A DNA stretch of 64,000 nucleotides from Variovorax sp. J2L1-78 (GCF_030317205.1 NZ_JASZYB010000001.1:2170001-2234000); one strand, 5' to 3'. Numbered from the stretch's first letter, positions 43,839 through 53,924 are shown. Program-made: numbers and translations. Notes: a model not told the origin generated them from the sequence alone.

Positions 43839-44705
43839 ATGACCAGCAAGACCCACGATCTCCACGACAAGCGCCTGGCCGATGCCTGGGCGACGCTGCA
43901 GGCCCACTCGGACAAGGGCCTGCCGCTCGACCGCGACCCGTCGCGCCTGGCCTTCGCCGACCCCGAATTCCTGCTGCGCCGCGAGACCCGCGGCCTGCGC
44001 ATGCAGCTCGAGCTGATGAAGCCCGACCTGCAGATGCGCGAGCACGGCATCGAGAACACCGTGGTCGTCTTCGGCAGCGCGCGCTTTCGCAGCGAGGAAG
44101 AAACCCGCGCCCTGATCGCCCAGGCCGAGGCCGCCGGCGACACGGCCGCGACCGAGCGCTGGCGCAAGCTGGCGCGCAACTCGCACTACTACGAGCAGGC
44201 ACGTGCTTTTGGCAAGATGGTCGCGCAGTACAGCAACGACAAGGAGCCGGAAGACAAGCTCTTCATCTGCACCGGCGGCGGCCCGGGCATCATGCAAGCG
44301 GCCAACCGCGGCTCCTACGAAGGCGGCGGCCTCAACATCGGCCTGGCCATCGCGCTACCGATGGAAGAAGAACCCAACCCCTACGTCACGCCGGCGCTGA
44401 GCTTCAAGTTCCACTACTTCGCCATCCGCAAGATGCATTTCATGATGCGGGCGAAGGCGCTGGTGGCCTTCCCCGGCGGTTTCGGCACGCTCGACGAGCT
44501 GTTCGAGGTGGTCACGCTGGTGCAGACGCGCAAAGCCAAGCAGGTGCCGATCGTGCTGTACGGCTCCGATTACTGGAAGCGGCTGATCGACTTCGCCTTC
44601 CTGGCGGACGAAGGCGTGATCTCGCCCGAGGACGTCAAGCTCTTCGAATACGTCGACACGCCCGGCGACGCCTGGGACGCGATCAAGCGCTTCTACGCGC
44701 TTTGA
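43839..44705 (+). CDS. LOG-family nucleotide 5'-monophosphate nucleosidase-like protein
   Basis: A 288-residue Rossmann-like protein with the LOG motifs TGGGPGIMQAANRG (substrate phosphate) and PGGFGTLDELFE. Such enzymes split a base from ribose 5'-monophosphate, for example cytokinin nucleotides or AMP. The N-terminal extension (about 65 residues) is longer than in plant-type LOG and recalls PpnN, but it is shorter than PpnN. ATG 43839 follows CCGGAG; a start at 43794 would be inside the efp terminator zone. Its 3' end overlaps the convergent MFS gene by 23 bases. Confidence 0.88.
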   Translation: MTSKTHDLHDKRLADAWATLQAHSDKGLPLDRDPSRLAFADPEFLLRRETRGLRMQLELMKPDLQMREHGIENTVVVFGSARFRSEEETRALIAQAEAAGDTAATERWRKLARNSHYYEQARAFGKMVAQYSNDKEPEDKLFICTGGGPGIMQAANRGSYEGGGLNIGLAIALPMEEEPNPYVTPALSFKFHYFAIRKMHFMMRAKALVAFPGGFGTLDELFEVVTLVQTRKAKQVPIVLYGSDYWKRLIDFAFLADEGVISPEDVKLFEYVDTPGDAWDAIKRFYAL

Positions 44706-45858
44706 GCTTCCAGACGGTGTGGCTGCCCATGGCCACCACACCGCCGACGATCCAGAACACGCCGGCGATGCCGATGACCGCGCCAGCGGCACCGAAGAGC
44801 ATCGGCATGGCGACGCTCGACGCGTTGATGGTCATCAGCCGCAGGCCCAGCGCCTCGCCATGGCGATGGTGCGGCGTGATCTGGTGCAGCATGCTCATGA
44901 TCATCGGCTGCACCGCGCCCAGCGAGAAGCCCAGCACCACCGAGCACAGCGCCATCGCCCAGGCCGAGTGCAGCAGCGGGTAGACGCAGAACAGCGAAGC
45001 GGTGACCAGCGTCGACGTGAGGATCACGCCACGCTCCGAGGTCCGGTTGGCGAACAGCGGCAGCGCCAGGCGCACCGCCGCGGCCGCGATGGCGAAGGCC
45101 CCCAGGATGCTGCCAATGACCGACGCGCCCAGGCCCCGCTCATGGCCGAGGATGGGCAGCACGAAGGCATGCACGTCCCAGCTCGACGACTGCAGCCAGT
45201 TCACGAAGAGCAGGCGGCGGAACAGCGGTTCGCGCAGCAAATCCCAGGCGCGGGTGGCCGCAGCGCCGGCCGGCAGCGGGGTCGGCTCGGGCTCCTTGGC
45301 CGAACGCACCAACAGCCAGCACACGACCGGCATCAGCGCCATGACCGCGAAGGTCACACGGAACGACAGCAGATCGGCGGGCACGTGCCCCGCGTGGTCG
45401 ATGAGCAGCCCCGCCACGAACGGACCGACGAAGTTCGCCGCGGCCGGGGCGATGGCCAGCCAGCTGAACACGCGCTTGAGGTCGTTGGGGCTTTGCGCGG
45501 CGCGCCCGACATGGCGCTGCAGGGCGATCACGGTGGCGCCGGTCGCGCCGCCGGTCAGCAAGGCCGAAACGCACATGACCGGGAAGACCGGCCACACCAG
45601 CACGAGGCCGGCACCGAGCGACGCGGCGACCACCGACAGCGCCAGCGGCCGCCGCAGCCCGTGGCGGTCGGCGAAGCGGCCCGCGGGCAGCGCGAGAAAC
45701 ACCTGCGTGAGCGCGAACAGCGAAATCAACACGCCGACCGCCGCCGCGCTGTAGCCTTGCTGCAGCGCCAGCAACGGCGTGGCCAGCCGCATGCCGGCCA
45801 TCGTCGCGTGCAGGAAGACCTGTGCCGCGATCAGCCGAAGCAGCTCAGCCCCTCTCAC
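44683..45858 (-). CDS. MFS transporter
   Basis: A 391-residue inner-membrane transporter with about 12 hydrophobic segments and the loop-2/3 motif GRFADRHGLRRP. GTG start overlaps the rmuC stop by 4 bases, so it is co-translated with rmuC. Substrate unknown; the fold resembles drug or sugar efflux MFS. Last gene of the pncB operon. Confidence 0.87.
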   Translation of the reverse strand: MRGAELLRLIAAQVFLHATMAGMRLATPLLALQQGYSAAAVGVLISLFALTQVFLALPAGRFADRHGLRRPLALSVVAASLGAGLVLVWPVFPVMCVSALLTGGATGATVIALQRHVGRAAQSPNDLKRVFSWLAIAPAAANFVGPFVAGLLIDHAGHVPADLLSFRVTFAVMALMPVVCWLLVRSAKEPEPTPLPAGAAATRAWDLLREPLFRRLLFVNWLQSSSWDVHAFVLPILGHERGLGASVIGSILGAFAIAAAAVRLALPLFANRTSERGVILTSTLVTASLFCVYPLLHSAWAMALCSVVLGFSLGAVQPMIMSMLHQITPHHRHGEALGLRLMTINASSVAMPMLFGAAGAVIGIAGVFWIVGGVVAMGSHTVWKLKARRSA

Positions 45859-47213
45859 AGCGCGCCGTCGTCCTCGGGATCGACCGCCGGCAACAGCGCC
45901 TGCGCCTGCAGTTCGGGCAACGCTTCCACACCCTTGAGTGCGCGGCGCATCTGACGTTGCCGGGTATCGGCCTTGTCGATGGTGTCGGAAGCCTTGGCGA
46001 CCTGTTCCTTGATGCGCTCGACCCATTCGCCGAAGCGGTTGAACTCGGTCTTGACCGCACCCAGCACCTTCCACACCTCCGACGCCTGCTGCTCCAGCGC
46101 CAGCGTGCGGAAGCCCATGTGCAGGCTGTTGAGCATGGCCAGCAGCGTGGTCGGGCCGGCCAGCGTCACGCGGTGCTGGCGCTGCACCGCGTCCATCAGG
46201 CCGGGGCGGCGCAGCACTTCGGCGTAGAGGCTCTCGACCGGCAGGAAGAGGATCGCGAAGTCGGTGGTGTGCGGCGCGGCCAGGTAGTTGTCGGCGATGG
46301 ACTTCGCCTCGCTGCGGATGCGCGCCTCCAGCGCCTTGCCGGCCACTTCGACCGCCAGCACGTCGGCGCGCTCGTGGGCGTCGATGAGGCGCTCATAGTC
46401 GTCGCGCGGAAACTTCGCATCGATCGGCAGCCACACCGGTGCGCCGTCGGCGCTGCGGCCGGGAAAGCGCACCGCGAAGTCGACACGCTGGCCGCTGCGC
46501 GGCTTGGTCTCCACCTGCTTGGCGTACTGCTCGGTCGTCAGCACCTGCTCGAGCAACGCCTCGAGTTGCACCTCGCCGAACACGCCGCGCGTCTTCACGT
46601 TGGTCAGCACGCGCTGCAGGCTGCCCACGCCGATGGCCAGCGTCTGCATCTCGCCCAGGCCCTTGTGCACCTGGTCGAGCCGGTCGGCCACCTGCTTGAA
46701 GCTCTCGCCCAACCGCGCCTCGAGCGTGCTCTGCAGCTTCTCGTCGACGGTCTTGCGCATCTCGTCGAGCTTGGCGGTGTTGGTCTGCTGCAGCTGGGCG
46801 AGCTGCGTCTCCATCGTCGTGCGCACCTCGGCCAGGCGCCGCGCGTTCGATTCGCTCAGGCCCTGCAGCTGCGTGTTGAGCGTGTCGGCCAGGGTCTTCT
46901 GCATCAGCGTGAGCTGCTGCGCGAAGGCGTCGATCTGGGCGTTCTGGGTGCGCGTGGCTTCTGCCCCCTGCTGCACCAGCGCGGCCTGGAAGCTGGCGAA
47001 GTTCTGGCCCAGTTCCTGGCGCGTACTGCGTGCGGAGTCGGCCACCTCCTGTCGCAGGGCGCGTTCGCTGCGCTCGGTGCCGTCCGCCAGGGTGGCCAGC
47101 AGTTCGGCGTGGCGGTCGGGGGCAGGCCGGCGCATCAGCAGCGCGACGAGAAGGATGACGGTGAGGGCGGCAAGGCCCAGCAGGATCCAGAGTCCGATTT
47201 CGGCAGTCGACAC
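45855..47213 (-). CDS. rmuC: DNA recombination protein RmuC
   Basis: A 452-residue protein with an N-terminal membrane helix (about 6-27), a long coiled coil (about 45-180), then the RmuC nuclease-like core with GVFGEVQLEALLEQ, VDFAVRFPG and PIDAKFP. RmuC limits rearrangements at inverted repeats and acts against phage DNA in some strains. Start is GTG. It follows the 2-hydroxyacid dehydrogenase by 15 bases. Confidence 0.94.
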   Translation of the reverse strand: MSTAEIGLWILLGLAALTVILLVALLMRRPAPDRHAELLATLADGTERSERALRQEVADSARSTRQELGQNFASFQAALVQQGAEATRTQNAQIDAFAQQLTLMQKTLADTLNTQLQGLSESNARRLAEVRTTMETQLAQLQQTNTAKLDEMRKTVDEKLQSTLEARLGESFKQVADRLDQVHKGLGEMQTLAIGVGSLQRVLTNVKTRGVFGEVQLEALLEQVLTTEQYAKQVETKPRSGQRVDFAVRFPGRSADGAPVWLPIDAKFPRDDYERLIDAHERADVLAVEVAGKALEARIRSEAKSIADNYLAAPHTTDFAILFLPVESLYAEVLRRPGLMDAVQRQHRVTLAGPTTLLAMLNSLHMGFRTLALEQQASEVWKVLGAVKTEFNRFGEWVERIKEQVAKASDTIDKADTRQRQMRRALKGVEALPELQAQALLPAVDPEDDGAL

Positions 47214-47228
47214 GTGAGGGGAATCCGT

Positions 47229-48206
47229 TTACTTCTTGGGGGAGACGATGGGCGTGAGCGGGCCCTTGCCGCTCAGGAACGAGATGAGGTTGTCGGCGGC
47301 CAAGTCCGCCATCGCGCGGCGGGTGGGAATGGTCGCGCTCGCGATGTGCGGCGTCAGCACCACGTTCGGCACAGTGAGCAGCGCAGGGTGCACCGAGGGC
47401 TCGCCTTCGAACACGTCGAGGCCAGCTGCCGCGATGGTCCTGTTGCGCAGCGCCTCGGCCAGGGCCGCGTCGTCAACGATGCCGCCGCGCGCCAGGTTCA
47501 CCAGCGTGGCGGTCGGCTTCATTTGCGCGAGTTCGGCAGCGCCGATGGCGTGGTGCGCCGCGGGCGAGTACGGCAGCACCAGCACCAGGTGGTCGGCGCG
47601 CTTGAGCAGCTCTTCCTTGCTGACGTAGGTGGCCTTCAGCTCGGACTCGATCGAGGCGTCGAGCCGCGAACGGTTGTGATAGATCACGTCCATGCCGAAG
47701 CCCAGCGCACCGCGGCGGGCGATGCCCTGCCCGATGCGGCCCATGCCCAGGATGCCCAGCGTGCTGCCATGCACGTCGGCGCCGGCGAACATGTCGTAGC
47801 GCCACTTCTTCCATTCGCCGCGACGCAGGAAATGCTCGCTCTCGGTGATGCGGCGCGCGGTCGCCATCATCAGCGCGAAGCCGAAATCGGCCGTGGTCTC
47901 GGTCAGCACGTCGGGCGCGTTGGTCGCCATCACACCGTGGCGCACCATCGCATCGACGTCGAAGTTGTTGTAGCCCACGGCCATATTGGCGCAGATCTTC
48001 AGGTCCGGGCACGCGGCGAGCACGGCCTCGTCGATCTTGACGCTGCCGGTGGTGAAGGCGCCCTGCTTGCCTTGCAGCCGGCGGATCAGTTCCTCGCTCG
48101 ACCAGTCCGCATCGTCGGTGTTCGCCTCCACCTCGAAATGCTGCTTGAGCTTCTCGATGGTTTCGGGGAAGACGGCGCGGGTGACGAGGACGTGGGGCTT
48201 GGACAT
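47229..48206 (-). CDS. D-2-hydroxyacid dehydrogenase (glyoxylate/hydroxypyruvate reductase type)
   Basis: A 325-residue NAD(P)-dependent enzyme with GILGMGRIGQGIA for the cofactor and the catalytic Arg (NLARGG), Glu (FEGEP) and His (TPHIASAT). The best match in style is GhrB/glycerate dehydrogenase, which reduces glyoxylate and hydroxypyruvate. It lies in the pncB-antiporter-dehydrogenase-rmuC-MFS operon. Confidence 0.9.
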   Translation of the reverse strand: MSKPHVLVTRAVFPETIEKLKQHFEVEANTDDADWSSEELIRRLQGKQGAFTTGSVKIDEAVLAACPDLKICANMAVGYNNFDVDAMVRHGVMATNAPDVLTETTADFGFALMMATARRITESEHFLRRGEWKKWRYDMFAGADVHGSTLGILGMGRIGQGIARRGALGFGMDVIYHNRSRLDASIESELKATYVSKEELLKRADHLVLVLPYSPAAHHAIGAAELAQMKPTATLVNLARGGIVDDAALAEALRNRTIAAAGLDVFEGEPSVHPALLTVPNVVLTPHIASATIPTRRAMADLAADNLISFLSGKGPLTPIVSPKK

Positions 48207-48222
48207 GAACGGCTCCAGTGGA

Positions 48223-49635
48223 TCAGCGGAAAAAGAGGAAGGTGACGGCGATGAACAGCGGGATCAGGCAGGCCCCCGACCAGGCCATGTAGCCGAAGAA
48301 GCTGGGCATGCGCACGCCGCGGTCTTCGGCGATGGCCTTGACCATGAGGTTGGGCGCGTTGCCGATGTAGCTGTTGGCGCCCATGAAGACGGCGCCGGCC
48401 GAAATGGCGGCCAGGGTGCTGGCGTAGGTCGTCATGAGCGCAGCCGGATCGCCACCCGCTGTGTTGAAGAACACGAGGTAGGTCGGCGCGTTGTCCAGGA
48501 AGGAGCTCAGCGCGCCCGTCGCCCAGAAGTACATGGCGGGGTCGGGCTGCCCGTCGGGCCGCGTCACGGCCGCCACCACGGCGCCAAAAGGCCCCTGGGT
48601 GCCGGCCTTGAGCATCGCGATGACCGGCACGATGGTCAGGAAGATGCCGGCGAAGAGCTTCGCGACCTCGGCCATCGGACCCCAGCTGAACTGGTTGTCC
48701 GCATGCACCGCGGCGGGCGTGATCTTCAGCGACAGCAGCGTGATGGCGACCAGGCCGGCATCGCGCACCAGCCCCGGCAGGCCGACCGGCGTGCCGTAGA
48801 TGTCGAAGACGACGTCGGACTTCCAGGTGCCGCTCATGAGCACCAGCGCGATCACGGCCGCCAGCAGCCAGAAGTTGATGGCGCCGTCGAAGCCGATGCG
48901 CGGGGTGTCGGGCGTGGGGTCGACCGGCAGCACGCCCTCCTTGCGGTAGTAATGGCGATCGATGACCCAGAACATCGCGAGCAGCGCGCCGGTCACGAAG
49001 AGCGTGTCGGGCAGGATGTTGCGTGCGGTCCAGAAGAACTCCACGCCCTTCAGGAAGCCCAGGAACAGCGGCGGGTCACCCAGCGGCGTGAGCGAGCCGC
49101 CCACGTTCGAGACGATGAAGATGAAGAACACGACCACGTGCGCCTTGTGCACCCGGTTGTCGTTGGCGCGGATGAGCGGGCGGATCAGCAGCATCGACGC
49201 GCCGGTCGTTCCCATCAGGCTCGCGAGCACCGCGCCGATCGCCAGGATCGCCACGTTGAGCCCCGGCGCGCCGTGCAGGTTGCCCCGGATGTGGATCCCC
49301 CCCGCCACGGCGAACAGCGCGGTGAGCAGGATGATGAAGGGAATGTATTCCGCCAGCAGGGCATGCGCGAGCTGCGTGCCGGCCAATGCCGGCCCGAAGA
49401 CGGCGGCGAACGGCAGCAGGAACGCGAGCGCCCACGCCGCAGCGACCTTGCCGAAGTGGTGGTGCCAGAACGACGGCGCCAGCAGCGGCATCAGCGCGAT
49501 CGACAGCAGCAGGCCTGCGAAAGGCACGCCCCACAGCGGCGACAGGCGGGCGCCGTCGAGCCCGGCGGCATGCGCCAGGGCAGGAGACAGCAGGGGCAGC
49601 GCCAGCAGCGCCAGGCGGCGCGACACGTTCTTCAT
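48223..49635 (-). CDS. Sodium:proton antiporter (NhaD / ion-transporter family)
   Basis: A 470-residue membrane protein. An N-terminal signal-like segment (to about AHAAG) is followed by about 12 hydrophobic segments. Motifs SNVGGSLTPLGDPPLFLGFLKG and SSFLDNAPTYLVFFN match the NhaD/ArsB-superfamily antiporters, where the paired Asp/Asn and Thr sites bind Na+ or Li+. The start is ATG 49635, 26 bases after pncB on this strand. Confidence 0.87.
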   Translation of the reverse strand: MKNVSRRLALLALPLLSPALAHAAGLDGARLSPLWGVPFAGLLLSIALMPLLAPSFWHHHFGKVAAAWALAFLLPFAAVFGPALAGTQLAHALLAEYIPFIILLTALFAVAGGIHIRGNLHGAPGLNVAILAIGAVLASLMGTTGASMLLIRPLIRANDNRVHKAHVVVFFIFIVSNVGGSLTPLGDPPLFLGFLKGVEFFWTARNILPDTLFVTGALLAMFWVIDRHYYRKEGVLPVDPTPDTPRIGFDGAINFWLLAAVIALVLMSGTWKSDVVFDIYGTPVGLPGLVRDAGLVAITLLSLKITPAAVHADNQFSWGPMAEVAKLFAGIFLTIVPVIAMLKAGTQGPFGAVVAAVTRPDGQPDPAMYFWATGALSSFLDNAPTYLVFFNTAGGDPAALMTTYASTLAAISAGAVFMGANSYIGNAPNLMVKAIAEDRGVRMPSFFGYMAWSGACLIPLFIAVTFLFFR

Positions 49636-49661
49636 CGGCGGATGCACTTTCAGGGAGCGGG

Positions 49662-50861
49662 TCACGCGATCTCGAAGACCTGCCGCAGGTAGGCCAGGTA
49701 CTTCTCGTCGTCGCACATGTTCTTGGAGGGCGTGTCGGACAGCTTGGCCACCGGCTGGCCGTTGCAGCGGATCATCTTGATGACGATCTGCAGCGGCTCG
49801 TAGCCGAGGTCGTTGGTCAGGTTGGTGCCGATGCCGAAGGCCAGCTGGCAGCGGCCGCGGAACTGCCGGTAGAGCTCGATGGTGCGCGGCACCGTGAGGC
49901 CGTCGCTGAAGATCAGCGTCTTGGTCAGCGGATCGACCCGGTTGGCGATGTAGTGCGCCAGCATGCGCTCGCCCCACTGGAACGGGTCGCCGCTGTCGTG
50001 CCGCGCGCCATCGAAGAGCTTGCAGAAGTACAGGTCGAAGTCGCGCAGGAAGGCGCTCATGCCGTAGACGTCGGACAGCGCGATGCCCAGGTCCCCGCGG
50101 TACTCGCGCGCCCACGACTCGAAGCCGAAGATCTGGCTGTCGCGCAGCCGCGGGCCGAGGGCCTGGCAGGCCTGCAGGTACTCGTGCGCCATGGTGCCCA
50201 GCGGGATCAGGCCGAGCTTCATGGCGTAGAGCACATTGCTGGTGCCGGCGAACTGCGGCAACTTGGCGCCCAGTTGCACCGGTGCGGTCACCGCGCCCAG
50301 GCGGGCGGTCAGGGTGCGCAGCACCTCTTCGTGCCATGCCTTGGAGAAGCGCCGGCGGGTGCCGTAGTCGGCGATCTTCAGGTCGGACAGGCCCTCGGCC
50401 TGCAGCTCGCCGATCTTGGTCTCGAGCCGCCGGCGCCCTTCCTCGATGTCGGGACGCTTCTGCGTGTTGCGGAAGTAGACCTCGTTGACGATCGCCAGCA
50501 CGGGGATCTCGAAGAGGATGGTGTGCAGCCACGGCCCCTTGATGCTGATGTCGAGCTCGCCCGTCGGTAGCGGCGTGATGTCGATGTACTTCTCATTCAG
50601 GCGGAACAGCCCGAGGAAATCGACGAAGTCGCTCTTGATGAAGCGCATCGACCGGAGGTAGGCGAGCTCGGCGTCCTTGAACTGCAGGGCGCAGAGGCCG
50701 CGGACCTCCTCGCGGATCTCGCTGGCGAAGCGCGCCAGATCGACGCCGGGGTTGCGGCACTTGAAGCGGTATTCGACGCGGGCACCGGGAAAGTGGTGCA
50801 GCACCACCTGCATCATCGTGAACTTGTAGAGGTCGGTGTCGAGCAGGCTGTGAATGATCAT
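49662..50861 (-). CDS. pncB: Nicotinate phosphoribosyltransferase
   Basis: A 399-residue enzyme of the NAD salvage pathway joining nicotinate to PRPP with ATP use. Present are [21 protein letters not shown], the phosphorylated His in GTMAHEYLQ, and GARHDSGDP. Full length for PncB. First gene of a five-gene minus-strand operon. Confidence 0.96.
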   Translation of the reverse strand: MIIHSLLDTDLYKFTMMQVVLHHFPGARVEYRFKCRNPGVDLARFASEIREEVRGLCALQFKDAELAYLRSMRFIKSDFVDFLGLFRLNEKYIDITPLPTGELDISIKGPWLHTILFEIPVLAIVNEVYFRNTQKRPDIEEGRRRLETKIGELQAEGLSDLKIADYGTRRRFSKAWHEEVLRTLTARLGAVTAPVQLGAKLPQFAGTSNVLYAMKLGLIPLGTMAHEYLQACQALGPRLRDSQIFGFESWAREYRGDLGIALSDVYGMSAFLRDFDLYFCKLFDGARHDSGDPFQWGERMLAHYIANRVDPLTKTLIFSDGLTVPRTIELYRQFRGRCQLAFGIGTNLTNDLGYEPLQIVIKMIRCNGQPVAKLSDTPSKNMCDDEKYLAYLRQVFEIA

Positions 50862-51062
50862 GGTGCGGCGCGCGTGTCTCTGGTGTCGGCGTGCGCTCGA
50901 TTATCACGGTCCCCGTCGGCTTGTGCCTACGGACCCCGCCCGGGGCGTCCTACCGGCATGCCGAGCCACACCCACGACAGTGCCTTCACGCCAGCCAAAA
51001 AGCGCTTTCCCCGAAGAAGGTGCAGCCAAAGGCGGAACACATCATTCACGAAGGAGATCGTC

Positions 51063-51296
51063 ATGAACAAAGACACCATCGAAGGCAACTGGAAACAGCT
51101 CAAGGGCAAGGTCAAGGAGCAGTGGGGCAAGTTGACCGACGACGATTTCGACGTCATTGCCGGCAAGCGCGACCAACTGCTGGGCCGCATCCAGGAACGT
51201 CATGGCATCAGCCGCGACGAGGCCGAAGAACAGGTCAAGACCTGGGAAAGCGCCGAAGGCCGCACGCCGGCCGCGCTCTGGTACGAAAAGCACTGA
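51063..51296 (+). CDS. CsbD family stress protein
   Basis: A 77-residue hydrophilic protein with the CsbD signature: NKDTIEGNWKQLKGKVKEQWGKLTDDD and the KRDQLLGRIQERHG stretch. CsbD proteins rise in general stress and their role is not known. AAGGAGAT lies 7 bases before the ATG. The Cys-repeat secreted protein follows after 52 bp. Confidence 0.92.
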   Translation: MNKDTIEGNWKQLKGKVKEQWGKLTDDDFDVIAGKRDQLLGRIQERHGISRDEAEEQVKTWESAEGRTPAALWYEKH

Positions 51297-51348
51297 CCCT
51301 CTTTCGCTCGCATCCAAAACCAATCCAACAGACTTACGGAGAACTTCC

Positions 51349-51753
51349 ATGAAAAAACACCTGCTCATGCTCGCCATTGCTTCCACCTGCTTCATCGGCG
51401 CCCAGGCCGGCGCGATGACGAAGGACGAGTACAAGGTCGCCAAGGAAAAGATCGAGGCCGACCACAAGGTCGCCAAGGCCCAATGCGACACGATGAAGGA
51501 CAACGCCAAGGACGTCTGCAACAAGGAAGCCGACGGCAACCAGAAGGTCGCCAAGGCTGAGTTGGAACAGGCTTACAAGCCGACCGCTGCCCACCAGCGC
51601 AAGGTCGCCGAGGAAAAGGTCGACATGGCCTATGAAGTCGCCAAGGAAAAGTGCGACGACCAGACCGGCGACGCCAAGAGCGCCTGCGTGAAGCAGGCCA
51701 AGGCTGACGAAGCCAAGGGCAAGGCCGACATCAAGGCCATGAAGAAGATGTAA
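51349..51753 (+). CDS. Secreted Cys- and Lys-rich repeat protein of unknown function
   Basis: A 134-residue protein. Signal peptide about 1-22 (ending GAQAGA). The mature part is a charged helical chain with two copies of a K-x2-C-x(9-10)-AK-x2-C-x-K unit (cysteines about 45, 56 and 104, 115) plus repeated KVAKE/KVAKA segments. The even Cys pairs suggest helical hairpins closed by disulfides in the periplasm. Similar proteins often follow csbD in Burkholderiales, by recollection only. I do not recognise a function. Confidence 0.85.
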   Translation: MKKHLLMLAIASTCFIGAQAGAMTKDEYKVAKEKIEADHKVAKAQCDTMKDNAKDVCNKEADGNQKVAKAELEQAYKPTAAHQRKVAEEKVDMAYEVAKEKCDDQTGDAKSACVKQAKADEAKGKADIKAMKKM

Positions 51754-51774
51754 TTCGCTTCCCGCGAAGACATG

Positions 51775-51802
51775 AAAAACGGCGCCTTCGGGCGCCGTTT
51801 TT
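51775..51802. terminator. Bidirectional terminator, Cys-repeat gene / thioesterase gene
   Basis: A perfect 12 bp stem (AAAAACGGCGCC) with a TTCG loop and T5 on each strand, between convergent genes. Confidence 0.92.
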
Positions 51803-51818
51803 CATGGAAATCCTCTCT

Positions 51819-52259
51819 TCAAGCGCGCAGGTCGGCGACGACCTGCAAAAGCGCTTCGGGCAAGGCCACCGGCCGCTGCGTCTGCCGGTCGACGTAGACA
51901 TGAACGAAATGCCCCTGGGCCGCCGCCGTCTCGGCGCCCTCGGCAAACAGGGCGATCTCGTAGCGCACGCTGGAGCTTCCCACCTGCGCGACGCGGATGC
52001 CCGCCTCCACCGTCTGGGGAAACGCCAGCGGTGCGAAGTAGTTGCATTGCGTCTCGACCACGAAGCCGATGGTCTGGCCCTGGTGGATGTCCAGGGCGCC
52101 GCGCTCGATCAGCAACGCGTTCACTGCCGTGTCGAACCAGCTGTAGTAGACGACGTTGTTGACGTGCCCGTACATGTCGTTGTCGGCCCACCGGGTGGGA
52201 ATGCGATGGAAGGCGCGATAGCCGTCGCGGTGGTGGGGGCGGGGGCGCGCAGTCGTCAT
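51819..52259 (-). CDS. Acyl-CoA thioesterase, 4-hydroxybenzoyl-CoA / YbgC-like hotdog family
   Basis: A 146-residue single hotdog domain with the family catalytic-Asp stretch [21 protein letters not shown]. Such enzymes hydrolyse acyl- or aryl-CoA; the substrate is unknown. It faces the phasin gene across a 220 bp divergent region. Confidence 0.9.
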   Translation of the reverse strand: MTTARPRPHHRDGYRAFHRIPTRWADNDMYGHVNNVVYYSWFDTAVNALLIERGALDIHQGQTIGFVVETQCNYFAPLAFPQTVEAGIRVAQVGSSSVRYEIALFAEGAETAAAQGHFVHVYVDRQTQRPVALPEALLQVVADLRA

Positions 52260-52369
52260 GGCGCGGGATTCTGCCAGCGCGTGCCGCCGACCGAAAACAA
52301 GGCCGAAATCCGGCGAAACGGCCGGTTTAGAACCCGGCTTCTAAATTGCGCCGCCGCCTGCCAAAAGGC

Positions 52370-52397
52370 TTGATTGCACGGCCCAGCTGCCTATACT
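52370..52397 (+). promoter_or_regulatory. Phasin promoter
   Basis: TTGATT (52370-52375) and TATACT (52392-52397) with 16 bp between them; start of transcription near 52404, leader about 75 bases. Confidence 0.65.
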
Positions 52398-52479
52398 TCG
52401 GCTCATGCTGCACCGCAACATAGACGAGACAGGGGCAGCGAACGTGATCCATTCCTCAATCCTTACCGGAGTTACCACC

Positions 52480-53037
52480 ATGGCACTGACCGCTGACCAA
52501 ATCCTCGCCGCCCAAAAGGCCAACCTCGAAACCCTGTTCGGCCTGACCACCAAGGCGTTCGAAGGCGTCGAGAAGCTCGTCGAACTGAACGTGACCGCTT
52601 CCAAGGCCGCCCTGAGCGAAGCCGCCAGCACCACGCAAGCCATGCTGAGCGTCAAGGACGCGCAGGAACTGCTCGCCCTGCAGGCCAGCCTGTTCCAGCC
52701 GCTGGCTGAAAAGACCTCGGCCTACAGCCGTCACCTGTACGACATCGCCCAAGGCACCGGCGCCGAATTCTCCAAGGCCTTCGAAGGCAAGGCCGCTGAA
52801 GCCCAGCAAGCCTTCGTCGGCTTGGTCGACAGCGCTGCCAAGAACGCCCCAGCTGGCTCGGAAACCGCCGTCGCCGTGATGAAGAGCGCCGTGGCTGCCG
52901 CCAACAACGCGTTTGAGTCGGTCCAGAAGGCCGTCAAGCAAGCGACCGACGTCGCCGAAGCCAACTTCAACGCGGTGCAGACCACCGCCGTGAACGCGGC
53001 CAAGAGCACCGCTCAGACCGCTTCGCGCAAGCGCTGA
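52480..53037 (+). CDS. phaP: Phasin (PHA granule-associated protein)
   Basis: A 185-residue, almost all-helical, Ala/Lys/Glu-rich protein of the phasin_2 type: [21 protein letters not shown] and [18 protein letters not shown] regions. It coats polyhydroxyalkanoate granules. It ends with a Ser/Thr/Ala tail and SRKR. A terminator follows. The RBS CCGGAG is 9 bases before the ATG. Confidence 0.93.
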   Translation: MALTADQILAAQKANLETLFGLTTKAFEGVEKLVELNVTASKAALSEAASTTQAMLSVKDAQELLALQASLFQPLAEKTSAYSRHLYDIAQGTGAEFSKAFEGKAAEAQQAFVGLVDSAAKNAPAGSETAVAVMKSAVAAANNAFESVQKAVKQATDVAEANFNAVQTTAVNAAKSTAQTASRKR

Positions 53038-53075
53038 GCCACTGCTGTCCTCCTCGGATCCCTCGGGTCCGACGC

Positions 53076-53102
53076 AAGCCCCACCCCGGTGGGGCTTTTT
53101 TT
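53076..53102 (+). terminator. Phasin terminator
   Basis: A 10 bp stem (AAGCCCCACC/GGTGGGGCTT) with two-base loop followed by about seven T. Confidence 0.9.
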
Positions 53103-53152
53103 CGTCCGGCTCTTCGATAATCGTGCGTTCAACACACTCAGGAGACACACGC

Positions 53153-53911
53153 ATGCAGATCGAAGGCAAGGTTTTCATCGTCACCGGCGCCGCCTCGGGC
53201 CTGGGCGAAGGCACGGCACGGATGCTCGCGGCCAACGGCGCCCAGGTGGTGGTGGCCGACATGCAGGCCGACAAGGGCGAAGCGGTCGCACGCGACATCG
53301 GCGGCGTGTTCGTCAAGTGCGACGTGACGCAGGAAGCGGACGGCCAGGCGGCGGTCGATGCCGCGCTCAAGCTTGGCAAGCTGTTCGGCCTGGTCAACTG
53401 CGCCGGCATCGCCATCGGCGAGAAGACCGTGGGCAAGAACGGTCCGCACGCGCTGGCGGCCTTCACGAAGACCGTGACGATCAACCTGATCGGCAGCTTC
53501 AACATGATCCGCCTGGCCGCCGACGCCATGTCGAAGAACGAGCCCGAAGCCACCGGTGAGCGTGGCGTGCTGATCTCGACCGCCTCGGTGGCGGCCTACG
53601 ACGGCCAGATCGGCCAGGCCGCGTACAGCGCCTCGAAGGGCGGCATTGTCGGCATGACGCTGCCGATCGCCCGCGACCTGGCGCGCAGCGGCATCCGCAA
53701 CATGACGATCGCCCCCGGCATCTTCGGCACGCCCATGCTCTTCGGCATGCCGCAGGAGGTGCAGGACGCGCTGGCTGCCAACGTGCCCTTCCCCTCTCGC
53801 CTGGGCACGCCGGCTGACTACGCCAAGCTGGCCAAGCACATCATCGAGAACGACATGCTCAACGGCGAAGTGATCCGCCTGGACGGCGCCATCCGCCTGG
53901 CACCGAAATAA
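53153..53911 (+). CDS. SDR 3-hydroxyacyl-CoA dehydrogenase (HSD17B10-like)
   Basis: A 252-residue classical SDR with [14 protein letters not shown], Ser in LISTAS and Tyr-Lys in YSASK. The insert [29 protein letters not shown] is typical of type II 3-hydroxyacyl-CoA dehydrogenases, which act in fatty-acid or isoleucine breakdown. Together with the phasin gene it suits lipid or PHA metabolism, but they are separated by a terminator. Confidence 0.9.
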   Translation: MQIEGKVFIVTGAASGLGEGTARMLAANGAQVVVADMQADKGEAVARDIGGVFVKCDVTQEADGQAAVDAALKLGKLFGLVNCAGIAIGEKTVGKNGPHALAAFTKTVTINLIGSFNMIRLAADAMSKNEPEATGERGVLISTASVAAYDGQIGQAAYSASKGGIVGMTLPIARDLARSGIRNMTIAPGIFGTPMLFGMPQEVQDALAANVPFPSRLGTPADYAKLAKHIIENDMLNGEVIRLDGAIRLAPK

Positions 53912-53924
53912 GCTCTCCCCCGAA

